A program made the translations under genes and the position numbers. From NCBI GenBank assembly GCA_006386115.1, contig VFIW01000086.1, positions 1-64,000 on the forward strand: DNA of 64,000 nt, given 5' to 3'. Below the pieces are notes generated by a model. The model was not told where the DNA came from. It did no database searches and was given only the letters and a program-made list of their open reading frames with translations. The stretch's first letter is position 1; each line of letters opens with the position of its first letter. Shown piece after piece: positions 19,411 to 31,081 of the stretch. This DNA comes from Globisporangium splendens (lineage: Eukaryota; Oomycota; Peronosporomycetes; Pythiales; Pythiaceae).

Positions 19411-21815
19411 AACACATTAGACACTTGCAAGAAGGTCTTTTCACGCCCGAGATGCCCACTCGCTGGTGCATCGTGAAACTCATGCAGGATCGAAAGTTTC
19501 AGATCCTGGTCATGCGGTACATACACACGCGGGTAATCGAAGTTGGACAGTCGATGCCACAACAACCCGTCGTGGTAACTAAACCGAGCAAGCTTTGACT
19601 CGAGTTTGGCAGGCAATGACTCTTTGGACGAGCCGTCAAAGTGAGCAAGCAACAAGCGACACTCATCGTCCTTTGCATAAAGCGACTGAATATTGTCCTT
19701 GAGCTTTGTTTGCACTCGACTGATGCTCAGATGCATGAGATCAGGAGTGCGCTCCAAGCACAGGGCGTCAGAGCTGTCGTCAGCGCTCGACTCGTAATCT
19801 GGACGGCGCGAGAGCGCGTCCGCCAGAACATTTTCCTTTCCCGGCTTGTATTCGACCCGAAAGTTGAACTCGGAGAAGAAAGCAAGCCATCGCGCCATTC
19901 GCTGCGATAAATGGGGGGAATTAATCGCGGTCCGCAAGGACGCGTGGTCCGTGTACACAACGAACGGTGTCGCACCCAAAAGGTGGACCCTGAACTTCAA
20001 GAGAGCGTACTTGATCGCAAGCAGCTCCTTGCCGTGCACAGGATAATTCTTTTCAGCTGCCTTAAGCAGTCTGCTTTGGTATGATACGACGCGCTCATGG
20101 CCGTCATCATCCTTCTGCATCAGCGCACAGCCGATTGCAAAATCGCTGGCATCGCACACGACACTGAAGGCTTTCGTGTGGTCCGGCAACGCCAGGACAG
20201 GAGCGCGAACGAGCGACTCCTTCACGTCAATGAATGCATTCATGACATCATTCGTCCAGTCCCACTCGACATCCTTTTTTAAGAGATGCGTGAGCGGACG
20301 GACTCTTGCCGCATAGTTATGGCTGTACTTGTGCAAGTAATTTGCCAAGCCAAGCCACTTGCGCAAGTCCTTGACATTCTTTGGGATCGGCCAGTCGGCG
20401 ATCGCCTTGATCTTCTCTGGGTCCGCGCGGACGCCAGCTTTGCCAACATAGCAGCCCAGGATCGGTATCTCTGAGGCGCCAAAGATGCATTTCTTCAGGT
20501 TGCAATACAGACTGTTGTCTCGTAAGCACTGCAACACTGAGCGCAAATGTCTCTTGTGCACGTCAACGACACTGAGACCTCCTTCGGCACGACTGTGCAC
20601 GAAGATGTCATCGAAATAGCTCGGTGCATACGCACGATGAGGACGCAGAAGATGCGTTACCAGACGATTGAACGTCGCTGGTGCATTCTTCAAACCTTTC
20701 GGCATAACGAGCCACTCCCACAGCATCCCGCTGGGTGTGCTTACTGCCGTCAAGGGAACGTCACTCTCTCGCATGAGGATCTGATAGAACCCATCCATCA
20801 GATCCAGTGCGGAGAACACTGTCGAGCCACCCATGGAGTCGATCAAGACATCCTTCCTTGGGATCGGCGTTTGTGCCGGAATGGTGGCGGCGTTCAGCTT
20901 GTTGAAAGCGTGAACAATGCGCCATCCACCAGTCGCTTTCCGCACACAAAACGTGGGTGAGCTGTGTGGAGACTTGCTTTCTCTCACATGACCGGCGAGG
21001 GCACGTTTCGCGAAGAACTCGTCGATTGCCTCAACCTGCTCGCGGGGCAGCGGCCATTGTCTGGTCACGCAATATTTGCTCCAGGGCTCGAGGTCAATCT
21101 CGTGCCGTACGCCACGATCAACGGGCAGGGCACTTGGCGCTTTGTCGGGAAACACATCTTTGAACTCCCACAATAAGTCAAAGTATGGACTGCCTTTCAC
21201 GGCGTCCCAATCCTGAGCAGCAAACCGTTTCTGTTTGTCTGGCTCTAAAACACTCTCATCCGCAGTGGACGAGGTGCATAGCTCGCCACGCGGAAACGCA
21301 GTCGGAACGACGATCTCGCGGATCTGATCACGCTCTAGATCCGTAAGAAAGAGTTCATAACTCATTTCTTCGAGGGATACGATCGCCTCAACGGTACTCG
21401 GCAGCTCATGGAGCGCCGCAAATTCAGCGAAGAACACTTCGTCTGATGCGTTTGCTTCCGGACCGCGCTTCGCGCGTCTGAGCGCCACGTCAACGTGAGC
21501 GCGATCTATCGACGGATCCGAGGTCCTGTCGAAGGCGCGCAGCGAAGTTGCAGCTGCATTGAGAGATGGGGCAATCGTGTGCGAGGCGGCCGTTTCCTCA
21601 GCAACAGATGCCAATGCACTGTCTCTCTCGCGAGCTGACAACTTGCGTCGCCCTCGTCGGTTGATGCGAACGCGCGACCTCGCGGTTCTGAGCTCCAGTA
21701 CTGCACCGTCAGGGTGGTACGAGCTGGCTGACGCGTGTACACCTGTACTGTCGCTGTCACTTGCGGGGGCTGGCTCGGGTGCTCTGGAGCCGCACACTTG
21801 CGCACCAGTGTCCAC
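18978..21815 (-). pseudogene. Gypsy B pol: RT, RNase H, integrase N-terminus
   Basis: A 945-codon frame. After an acidic spacer (EEMSYELFLTDLERDQIREI) comes the RT with catalytic YFDD at residues 400-403 and the FSALDLMDGF and MPKGLKNAPATF motifs; then RNase H (VVCDASDFAIG, KELLAIKYALLKFR, DHASLRT, ADALSRRP), the integrase HHCC domain (HDAPASGHLGREKTF, CEQCQRVKP) and the first two core aspartates (SMDFVFGF, VSDRDPRF). The frame leaves the homology near 19065 because one T is missing, and the last ~28 residues are spurious. It needs a -1 shift from the protease frame upstream near 21800. Confidence 0.88.
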
Positions 21816-22639
21816 GTCTGGACTTCCTGGCGCTTCCGCACAAACTGGGCTACCTGCCGCAGTTGATCTCTTTGCTGGGCTCGCTGCCTCAGCGCATCTT
21901 CTAGCTGGGCTCCCTGAGCGGGGCTCGCTGCCGCCGCTTGTCTTCCTGCTGGGCTCCCTGCCACAGCGTGTTCAAAGCTCGCATCCATTGCGTGGAAATT
22001 TTCCCGCAACCTTCGCTCTTCATCAGAGGAAGGGGTGGAGCTTCCGATTGTGCGTGCTCGCCAATCGATCCAAGGCTGATGTTTCGCCAGCCAAGGCATC
22101 CCTAGGATGAGGTCGTACCTCGACCCCATCGCTAGTACCACGAACGTTTCTTTGCAGACAAAGTCGCAAAAACTGAAAGAGAGTTCGACTTGAACCCCTT
22201 CAGTGTGTACTGTCGACCCATCGGCCAGACGTACGATCATCTTCTCGCGCTTGCCACTGTGGACAAGTCGCTCATACGCTTGCAGACTCTGTTCCAGAGC
22301 TGCCTTCGAGACGAAGTTCTGTGACGCACCGCAGTCAACAAGAACCGTCATTTTCTTCTCATAGCCCTTCACATCGGCGCTATATACCAACATCTCACTC
22401 GGAGCCTTGTTGTCAAGAGCTCCTGGGACTAAGCTTCCCATCTGCACGACTCTAGTAGTCGGCGACGCCGAAGCTATAGAGTCTGTCTCAGTAGAGCGTC
22501 CCGCTTCTACTGAGACATTCCGTTTCCCTTTCTTGCCACAGCGGATCTGCCACCTCGGTGAGCGTGGTTGCCGCGCGGCGTTTGGTAGTCCCTCGCCTGA
22601 TTTCCAGTGCGAGGAGCGGGCTGCCTTGGAGCGGGACAC
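21506..22639 (-). pseudogene. Gypsy B aspartic protease and spacer
   Basis: Middle frame of the element. The protease domain runs from the VVQMGSLVPG region through ILVDCGASQNF-type active site (D102, with Cys in place of the usual Thr/Ser, so DCG not DTG/DSG) to DLILGMPWLAKHQPWIDW. It should cleave the Gag-Pol polyprotein in particles. After ~residue 190 the frame becomes Gln/Ala-rich and then loses homology; RT resumes in the next frame. Entry from gag is by a -1 shift near 22510-22545. Whether the -1 shifts are programmed or mutational is open. Confidence 0.82.
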
Positions 22640-23667
22640 TTCGACTGATAGTGTCCCCGCTTGCCACAGTTAAAGCAGGTCACTTCGGCGCTGCTGAGAT
22701 CCATTGGTGTCGGACCATGGAAGCGCCGCTCATTCGTGACTGCTCGGTGGCTGTGATGCGCACCGTTGTGGCGGCCAGCGTTCCAATCAGGTCGGCTGAC
22801 TCTGAACGATTGCTGCTCAACGAGCGCAATGCGGATCGCATCTTCCATCGTGGCCGGCAAGCGTCGGTACAACTCCTGACGCGCTGGTCCACTGTTGAGG
22901 CCGTTGAGAAACGCAGGCACTTTCACAGACTCAGGCAAAGGGCTGGTCGTGATCGCCGCGCACAGGCTTCTCATCTCCTGGATGTATCGTTCCAGTGAGA
23001 GTTTCCCTTGTTTCAAGGAGAAGAAACGACCTTGCAACAGCACTTCGTTGTTCGGAGGCTGATACATGGCGGTGATTCTCGCACGGAAAATATCCCACGT
23101 GTCGAATGCACACTCATCGGCGAGCAGCGTCGAGAATGCCCATTCCGACGCTCGACCGCGCAGGTTCGAGATGGCGTAAGACACCATCTGCTCGTTGCTG
23201 TCGATGAGCTGAGCCTTGGCGCAACGCTCCACGGCGAGCAGCCAGTGGATGAGCTTGTCGCCATCCGCACCATCGAATTTCGGAGCGTCGATCTTGACAG
23301 CTCTCGGGCGGGGAGTTTGGGACGCGGGTGTCTGAGGCGCAGAAGCCGCACTCGACAAAGACGTGGCTGCACCAGCAACCACAGATACCACTCGCTCGAG
23401 CGCTTCGCGCGACTCAGCAGCTGAGCGCAGCATCTCTGCGGTCAAGCTTGCGGTGGCTTGCATTTGTGCTTGCGCACTTCGCTCTCCTTCGAGGCGCTGA
23501 GCGTTCGAGAAGTTCTCGAACTGCTCGAGTCGAAAGATTTGCTGTTCCGGCGACGCCGAGAGCACGTCTAGAGCGACTTGGTCGCCTAGCGCTTGTGCCA
23601 TTCGGGTCAGCACACTCCGGTGTTCAGCCGAGAGGTGCGGGAACTGCGCAGGGTCAATTGACGCCAT
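22507..23667 (-). CDS. Gag of gypsy B
   Basis: 386 residues. Starts MASIDPAQFPHLSAEHRSVL, related in pattern to GFPHLSSHEWMAL of gag A. A capsid-like core (VKIDAPKFDGADGDKLIHWL, SNLRGRASEWAF, SLKQGKLSLERYIQEMR, FLNGLNSGPARQEL) is followed by a CCHC zinc knuckle CFNCGKRGHYQSKC at 331-344 and a basic tail. It would form the particle and bind the element RNA. The ATG at 23667 lies ~70 nt after the primer site. Truncated second copies of this gene, with the start codon changed, lie at 51247, 53942 and about 56645 on the other strand. Confidence 0.9.
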   Translation of the reverse strand: MASIDPAQFPHLSAEHRSVLTRMAQALGDQVALDVLSASPEQQIFRLEQFENFSNAQRLEGERSAQAQMQATASLTAEMLRSAAESREALERVVSVVAGAATSLSSAASAPQTPASQTPRPRAVKIDAPKFDGADGDKLIHWLLAVERCAKAQLIDSNEQMVSYAISNLRGRASEWAFSTLLADECAFDTWDIFRARITAMYQPPNNEVLLQGRFFSLKQGKLSLERYIQEMRSLCAAITTSPLPESVKVPAFLNGLNSGPARQELYRRLPATMEDAIRIALVEQQSFRVSRPDWNAGRHNGAHHSHRAVTNERRFHGPTPMDLSSAEVTCFNCGKRGHYQSKCPAPRQPAPRTGNQARDYQTPRGNHAHRGGRSAVARKGNGMSQ

Positions 23668-23722
23668 TATGAATCCTTGAGGAAGCGATTCAGGCAGTCA
23701 CCTCTGCCGGGTCGTAGATTGA

Positions 23723-23737
23723 CTACTAGTGCTACCA
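23723..23737 (-). other. Primer-binding site of gypsy B
   Basis: Minus-strand TGGTAGCACTAGTAG begins two bases after the 5' LTR; TGG pairs with a tRNA 3' CCA end. The tRNA species is not identified. Confidence 0.65.
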
Positions 23738-23739
23738 GT

Positions 23740-24274
23740 TGTAACCGGACACTCCCGAGTTACGCAGCACGGTACGTGTGTGAGGAAGCGTATTCAACGC
23801 TTCTCTCAAGGACTCTGTTCCGAGAGCGGTTGCCTGCTTCCTGCAGTGCAACAATCGGTTACCTATAGGTCTCTATAGAGTAACCGTCGATAACCAAAGA
23901 CTTTAGTTAACGGTAAAAATGGAACTGTTTATTTGTTGGAGGTTGCCCTCTGTAGGACAACCTGGATTATCTTTATGTAACTATGAACAATAGCAATCTC
24001 AAGTGTAATTACTCCCCATGGGGCAATGAGTGGCTATGAAAGACTAACGCTAGTTGTCTTATGTGATTGGATGAAATGCATGTTCAATTATGTCCAATCG
24101 GAGGCGCCGTCACTCAGACTGGCTGCCGGCTCCACCGTGAAGGTTCGAGCAAGTACGACGAACCTCATGGTTCGGTCTTAAACTTGTTGCGCGTACTCTA
24201 CGTACCGCAAGGTTCGGTTTGGTTGTGTGGTACAACACAAGTGCGTAACCATGTTACAGTGTAACCCCGTTACA
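23740..24274 (-). repeat. 5' LTR of gypsy B
   Basis: 535 bp, TGTAACGGGGTTACA...GGTTACA in element orientation. Partner of 15750-16285. Confidence 0.9.
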
Positions 24275-24279
24275 ACTTG
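24275..24279. repeat. Target-site duplication acttg, right copy (gypsy B)
   Basis: Matches 15745-15749. Confidence 0.85.
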
Positions 24280-26250
24280 GGCACCGGTTCCGCAGAAACG
24301 TCGCGGTCGTGACGGCTTCACCCCAATACGACTTCGGCATCTTGGCATGTTCCAACATGCAACGAGCACACTCCACCAATGTCCGGTTCATCCGTTCGGC
24401 GACACCATTGAGTTGAGGCGTGTACGGCGGTGTGAACTGCTGCACGATGCCACGGTCAGCACAAAACTTGGACATCTTCGCAGACTTGTACTCTCCGCCG
24501 TTGTCGCACCGCAGCACTTTCACGCGTCTTCCGGTCTGGGTCTCACCAAACTTCACAAACTGGACAAACTGACAAACTTGTCAAACACTTCCGACTTGCT
24601 CTGCATCAAGTACACGACGCAGTAGCGCGACTTGTCGTCGATGAACGTCGCGAAATAGCGTTTCCCACTGAACGTCGGCGTTTGCATCGGACCGCACACG
24701 TCGCTGTGCACGATGTCGAGGAGACTGTTGCTGCGCACTTTGGTTGAATCGTGGAAACTCGCACGAGTCTGTTTGCCGATCGCACACCCATCGCACAACT
24801 CCCACTTGCTCACCGATGTGAGGTCGATGCCAGTACCGAGTTTCTTCTTCACGATCGTTTCGAGTCCGCCGTGACCGATGTGTCCGAGGCGCAGATGCCA
24901 CAAATACGCTTTCGAAGTCGAACTTAACTCACTTGCGGCAAGTGCGCGCGCGTTGCTGACTGGAATCGGAGTCATGCTGAGCTTGAACAGTCCCTTGCCG
25001 ATACGCTTCCCGATCGTCCAACTTGCACCCTTCAGCTTCACGAAACACTTGTCGACGTCGAACGTGATCGGACCCACATCCTTGGTGAACCGACTCACTG
25101 CGAAGAGGTTCTGACTCAATTTGGGGATATACCACACATTCGTGAGTACGCCTTTCCGAGGTCCGCGCGGAGTCTCCATCATCATCTCGACATCGCCACA
25201 TCCGATTGCTTCGACTGTTCCATCGTCCGCAAGGTGCACTTGCACAGGCTTGATCGCACGATAGTTCTTCAAACACGCTTTCGAGCAGGTCATGTGCTGG
25301 GTCGCACCAGAGTCAATCAACCATATCGACGCATCCGCATGTCCACCGACGTCGTCCCGAGCCATGAACAGGTAGTCGTTGTCGTCAAAACCAGTGTCGT
25401 CGCGCGCAAAGTGCGCATGCTGTTGGCGCCGACGATCGCTGTTTTCTTGGTTGCGAGTAGGGCACTCCGCGATCCAGTGGCCGTGTTTCCCGCAGTGTCG
25501 ACACGCGCCAGTCTTCTTCATCGGACGTCCCTTCCGTTTCGAGTCGCTTGTCATGAACGCTTGATCGGACGCAAAACCTTCACCATGTTGTTCCTTGCGC
25601 TTCATGTCTTCGTGCATCAATCGCGCAGTCACCAGTTCCCACGTCAGCGTGTCCGCACGCGACTCCAACGCAGTGATGAGGAACTGGTACGACTCGCTCA
25701 AACTGCCGAGCAGCGTGATCACGAGGTCTTCCTCACTGACCGGAGCGCCGACCGCGTCGAGCTGTTCCGCCAGTGTCTTCAACTTGTTGATGTGCTGGAG
25801 CACGTCGTCGCCGTCTTCCATCATCGTCGTGAAAAAGCGTCGACGAAGAAAGAGCTTGTTGGCGAGACTCTTCTTCTCGAAGTGCGCCTCCAGCTTCGAC
25901 CATGCATCGTGCGCTCCACTTGCTGAACGAACCAACGGCAGTTGCGAGTCTTCCAAAGCGAGACAGATGATCGCGAGTGCCTTGCGAGACTTCTTCCGGT
26001 ACACCGCTTGGTCGCTCTCGGTCTGGCAGTGTTCCAGCTTCATTTCACCGCTGACGACTTCCCACAGCTCACGCTCTTCCAGCACCATTTGCATCTTGAA
26101 CTTCCACGTGTGGAAGTTGGTTCCGTCGAACTTGTTGATACGGGAGGCGGTGGAATCCATGTTGGCGGAGGCAGCGGCGGCAGAATCGGCGAAGGTTGGG
26201 CTCATAACCTGTTGAAACGGGGCACTTGAGTGGTTGGATGCAAAATGCAA
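24280..26250 (-). pseudogene. C array unit 2 gag-pol, 5' part
   Basis: Gag, zinc knuckle, protease and most of the integrase of unit 2, separated from its RT half by gypsy B. The 9-bp duplication seen in unit 1 is present near 24565 but with one base less, which breaks the integrase frame (frames 26250-24553 and 24556 onward). Start options are as for unit 5. Confidence 0.87.
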
Positions 26251-26574
26251 AGTGATTGATTGAATGAGGTCCTTAGTTCACATGCACACATGCTACCTCT
26301 AAGCCTACTGGATTCTTTCTGGATTCTTGTCTGTACTATCCACAAAGAATATTACTCATAAACAGCTGGTGGGTGCGATCAGATCCTGCACCCACAATCA
26401 TGTCTTACCTGTCGTAAACATATTACCGTATATACTGGAGTGGCGTAAACACGCACATTCAGACTTGACTGTCGCAATCTTGACATTCGGACAAACTCGA
26501 CACTCGACAGTTACACAGTCGGTGCTCGAGTCGCACTTTCGACAACATTGTCAACATTGTCAACATTGTCAACA
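26210..26574 (-). repeat. C LTR 3
   Basis: 365 bp, three copies of the 9-bp repeat. Confidence 0.88.
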
Positions 26575-29500
26575 CTCCCACTCGACTCGACGGCGACTTG
26601 GATTCCGAGTTTGCTTCGGAGTGCGCCAAACTGGTTCGTGCCGATCGCCTTCGTCATCATGTCTGCGAGCATGTCTTCGGTCGGACAGTATTCCAACACG
26701 ACTTGGTCATCTTCGACTTTTTCGCGAACAAAGTGGTAACGGATGTCGATGTGTTTGGTGCGCTTGTGAAACTCGGGATTTTTCGCAAGTGCGATCGAAC
26801 CTTGGTTGTCTTCGAATATCTTCACCGGTCGATCACTCGAGTGTTCACCGAGCTCGCACAGAATGCCTTTCAACCAAACTGCTTCTTGGGTTGCTTCGGA
26901 CAGTGCCATGTACTCTGCTTCCGTCGACGACAGTGCCACAGATCGCTGTTTCTTGCTTCGCCAACTGATGCACCCGCCGTTGAGAATGAATGCATATCCA
27001 CTTGTGCTTCGGCGAGAGTCGATGTCGCCAGCCCAATCCGCATCGGAGTACCCAATAAGCTCACCACTTGTGTTGGCTGAGAACGTGATACCATGCGTCT
27101 GGGTGCCATTGAGATACCGGAATACGCGCTTGAGTGCTTGCCAATGCGTCGGACACGGGTCGGATGCAAACTGACTCAGCACTCCCACTGCCGCTGCGAG
27201 GTCCGGTCGAGTTGCCACCATGAGGTACATCAGACACCCAACAGCACTTCGGTACGGCACGTTCTTCATTGTTTCGTCGTGCTTGCAACCGCCTTCGCAC
27301 ATATTCTTCACCAACTTGAGACTCGCATCTTGCGGACTCTTGACCGGTTTGCTGTCACTCATGCCAAACTTGCACAAGATCGATTGCGCGAACTTGGTCT
27401 GTCGAATCGAAACTGCACCGGACACCGCATCTCGCTTGATCTCCATACCGAGACAATACTTGAGTTCACCCATGTCGGTCATCTCGAATCGCTTGCACAA
27501 CGCGCGCTTGGTCGTCGCCAACATACCTTCGCTGCTGCACGCAATGATCAAATCATCCACGTACAACACCACAAACACCATCTCGACACCATCGCGCTTG
27601 ACGTACACACAGTGATCCAACTCGCACTTGGTAAAACCACACTCCAGCATGAATGCGTCGATGGTCTGGTTCCACATTCGCGGCGCTTGCTTCAAACCAT
27701 ACAACGAACGCTTCAATTTGCACACGTAGTCGGGATGCGCTTGGTCGACATACCCATCGGGTTGCTTCATGTAGATGTCTTCGTCCAACACACCGTTCAG
27801 GAACGCGGTCTTGACATCCATCTGGTGTAGCATCAAATTGTACTTGGCAGCAAGACTGAGGATGATCCGGATCGATGTGAACTTGGCCACTGGTGCAAAC
27901 GTTTCTTCGTAGTCGATGCCGTACTTCTGCGAAAATCCCTTCGCCACGAGTCGTGCCTTGTGTCGATCGATCTCGCCATCTTGGTTCTCCTTCACCTTGA
28001 ACACCCACTTGCACCCGATGGCTTTGCGTCCCGGTGGCAGTGCCACGACGTCCCACGTGTCGTTCTCCTTCAGTGACTGGTACTCCGATTCACACGCTTC
28101 ACGCCACTTGCTCGCGTCGCTGGATTCCATCGCCGACTCGAACGTCGTCGGCAACTCTCCCACTGAATACACGACGTGAGCAGCATGGAGCGCAGACAAG
28201 TCATCGAGAGACGTCGGTCGATTGGTTGACTTGGAACTTGGGGTCGCACCACTCATTCGACTGACTCCACCAGTGCGCTTCGGTCGTGGGGTTTCGGTCA
28301 CATTTTCCAAAGACTGGGACCGAGTGTGACGCTTGATGCCGCTGATGTGCTCCAAACTGCCTTCTTCTTGCCTTGTCGATTCAGCTTCTTGCTGGGCTCT
28401 CGACTCGCTTTCTTGCTCTTCATTCTCATTGGCGTCCATGTCTTCATCCGAGTCATCGTGTTGAGAGTCTTCTTCATCCGTGTTGTCATCGACGATGTCG
28501 ATGTTCGCTTGCTTGGTTGTCGCACCTCCATGTCGTTGACCATCGTCAAAGACGTCTTCCATGAACTTGGCATCGCGACTCACAAACACTCGACCACTTG
28601 CAATGTCTTCGAACCGATACGCTTTCTCGTGCTCGGAGTACCCCAAAAACCGACATCGAGTCGACCTCGCGTCCAGCTTCAGTCGCTTCGCACTTGGCAC
28701 ATGCACGTACGCGTGGCACCCAAAAACCTTCAGATTTGTCAGCAATGGGACTTGCCACTCCACACTTCGAACGGCGACTTGTCACAGTTGACCGCACGAC
28801 TTGGGCACCGGTTCCGCAGAAACGTCGCGGTCGTGACGGCTTCACCCCAATACGACTTCGGCATCTTGGCATGTTCCAACATGCAACGAGCACACTCCAC
28901 CAATGTCCGGTTCATCCGTTCGGCGACACCATTGATTTGAGGCGTGTACGGCGGTGTGAACTGCTGCACGATGCCACGGTCAGCACAAAACTTGGACATC
29001 TTCGCAGACTTGTACTCTCCGCCGTTGTCGCACCGCAGCACTTTCACGCGTCTTCCGGTCTGGGTCTCACCAAACTTCACAAACTGGACAAACTTGTCAA
29101 ACACTTCCGACTTGCTCTGCATCAAGTACACGACGCAGTAGCGCGGCTTGTCGTCGATGAACGTCGCGAAATAGCGTTTCCCACTGAACGTCGGCGTTTG
29201 CATCGGACCGCACACGTCGCTGTGCACGATGTCGAGGAGACTGTTGCTGCGCACTTTGGTTGAATCGTGGAAACTCGCACGAGTCTGTTTGCCGATCGCA
29301 CACCCATCGCACAACTCCCACTTGCTCACCGATGTGAGGTCGATGCCAGTACCGAGTTTCTTCTTCACGATCGTTTCGAGTCCGCCGTGACCGATGTGTC
29401 CGAGGCGCAGATGCCACAAATACGCTTTCGAAGTCGAACTTAACTCACTTGTGGCAAGTGCGCGCGCGTTGCTGACTGGAATCGGAGTCATGCTGAGCTT

Positions 29501-30766
29501 GAACAGTCCCTTGCCGATACGCTTCCCGATCGTCCAACTTGCACCCTTCAGCTTCACGAAACACTTGTCGACGTCGAACGTGATCGGACCCACATCCTTG
29601 GTGAACCGACTCACTGCGAAGAGGTTCCGACTCAATTTGGGGATATACCACACATTCGTGAGTACGCCTTTCCGAGGTCCGCGCGGAGTCTCCATCATCA
29701 TCTCGACATCGCCACATCCGATTGCTTCGACTGTTCCATCGTCCGCAAGGTGCACTTGCACAGGCTTGATCGCACGATAGTTCTTCAAACACGCTTTCGA
29801 GCAGGTCATGTGCTGGGTCGCACCAGAGTCAATCAACCATATCGACGCATCCGCATGTCCACCGACGTCGTCCCGAGCCATGAACAGGTAGTCGTTGTCG
29901 TCAAAACCAGTGTCGTCGCGCGCAAAGTGCGCATGCTGTTGGCGCCGACGATCGCTGTTTTCTTGGTTGCGAGTAGGGCACTCCGCGATCCAGTGGCCGT
30001 GTTTCCCGCAGTGTCGACACGCGCCAGTCTTCTTCATCGGACGTCCCTTCCGTTTCGAGTCGCTTGTCATGAACGCTTGATCGGACGCAAAACCTTCACC
30101 ATGTTGTTCCTTGCGCTTCATGTCTTCGTGCATCAATCGCGCAGTCACCAGTTCCCACGTCAGCGTGTCCGCACGCGACTCCAACGCAGTGATGAGGAAC
30201 TGGTACGACTCGCTCAAACTGCCGAGCAGCGTGATCACGAGGTCTTCCTCACTGACCGGAGCGCCGACCGCGTCGAGCTGTTCCGCCAGTGTCTTCAACT
30301 TGTTGATGTGCTGGAGCACGTCGTCGCCGTCTTCCATCATCGCCGTGAAGAAGCGTCGACGAAGAAAGAGCTTGTTGGCGAGACTCTTCTTCTCGAAGTG
30401 CGCCTCCAGCTTCGACCATGCATCGTGCGCTCCACTTGCTGAACGAACCAACGGCAGTTGCGAGTCTTCCAAAGCGAGACAGATGATCGCGAGTGCCTTG
30501 CGAGACTTCTTCCGGTACACCGCTTGGTCGCTCTCGGTCTGGCAGTGTTCCAGCTTGATTTCACCGCTGACGACTTCCCACAGCTCACGCTCTTCCAGCA
30601 CCATTTGCATCTTGAACTTCCACGTGTGGAAGTTGGTTCCGTCGAACTTGTTGATACGGGAGGCGGTGGAATCCGTGTTGGCGGAGGCAGCGGCGGCAGA
30701 ATCGGCGAAGGTTGGGCTCATAACCTGTTGAAACGGGGCACTTGAGTGGTTGGATGCAAAATGCAA
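26511..30766 (-). pseudogene. C array unit 3 gag-pol (frameshift)
   Basis: Full-length C polyprotein broken only by loss of one G in a GGGG run near 28745, within the integrase C-terminal region ([10 protein letters not shown] in intact units). This divides it into frames 30766-28739 (Gag to integrase, 675 residues) and 28763-26511 (RT, RNase H, 750 residues). Unit 4 has the identical deletion and also shares DDKPRYC, so units 3 and 4 share a recent common source over this part. Unit 3 alone has FFTAMMEDGD and ALATSELSS. Confidence 0.9.
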
Positions 30767-31081
30767 AGTGATTGATTGAATGAGGTCCTTAGTTCACATG
30801 CACACATGCTACCTCTAAGCCTACTGGATTCTTTCTGGATTCTTGTCTGTACTATCCACAAAGAATATTACTCATAAACAGCTGATGGGTGCGATCAGAT
30901 CCTCCACCCACAATCATGTCTTACCTGTCGTAAACATATTACCGTATATACTGGAGTGGCGTAAACACGCACATTCAGACTTGACTGTCGCAATCTTGAC
31001 ATTCGGACAAACTCGACATTCGACAGTTACACAGTCGGTGCTCGAGTCGCACTTTCGACAACATTGTCAACATTGTCAACA
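30726..31081 (-). repeat. C LTR 4
   Basis: 356 bp, two copies of the 9-bp repeat; contains two private changes (cagctgatggg, cctccaccc). Confidence 0.88.

Larger units (their letters stand above)
15750..24274 (-). mobile_element. Ty3/gypsy chromodomain retrotransposon B, complete, nested in C unit 2
   Basis: 8525 bp with two LTRs, 5-bp duplications, primer site, gag, protease, RT, RNase H, integrase and chromodomain on the minus strand, plus an antisense ORF on the plus strand. The LTRs differ at roughly ten positions over ~535 bp, so the insertion is not very recent. The pol frames are shifted three times (all of the -1 type), one of them clearly a lost T near 19065. Confidence 0.92.
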
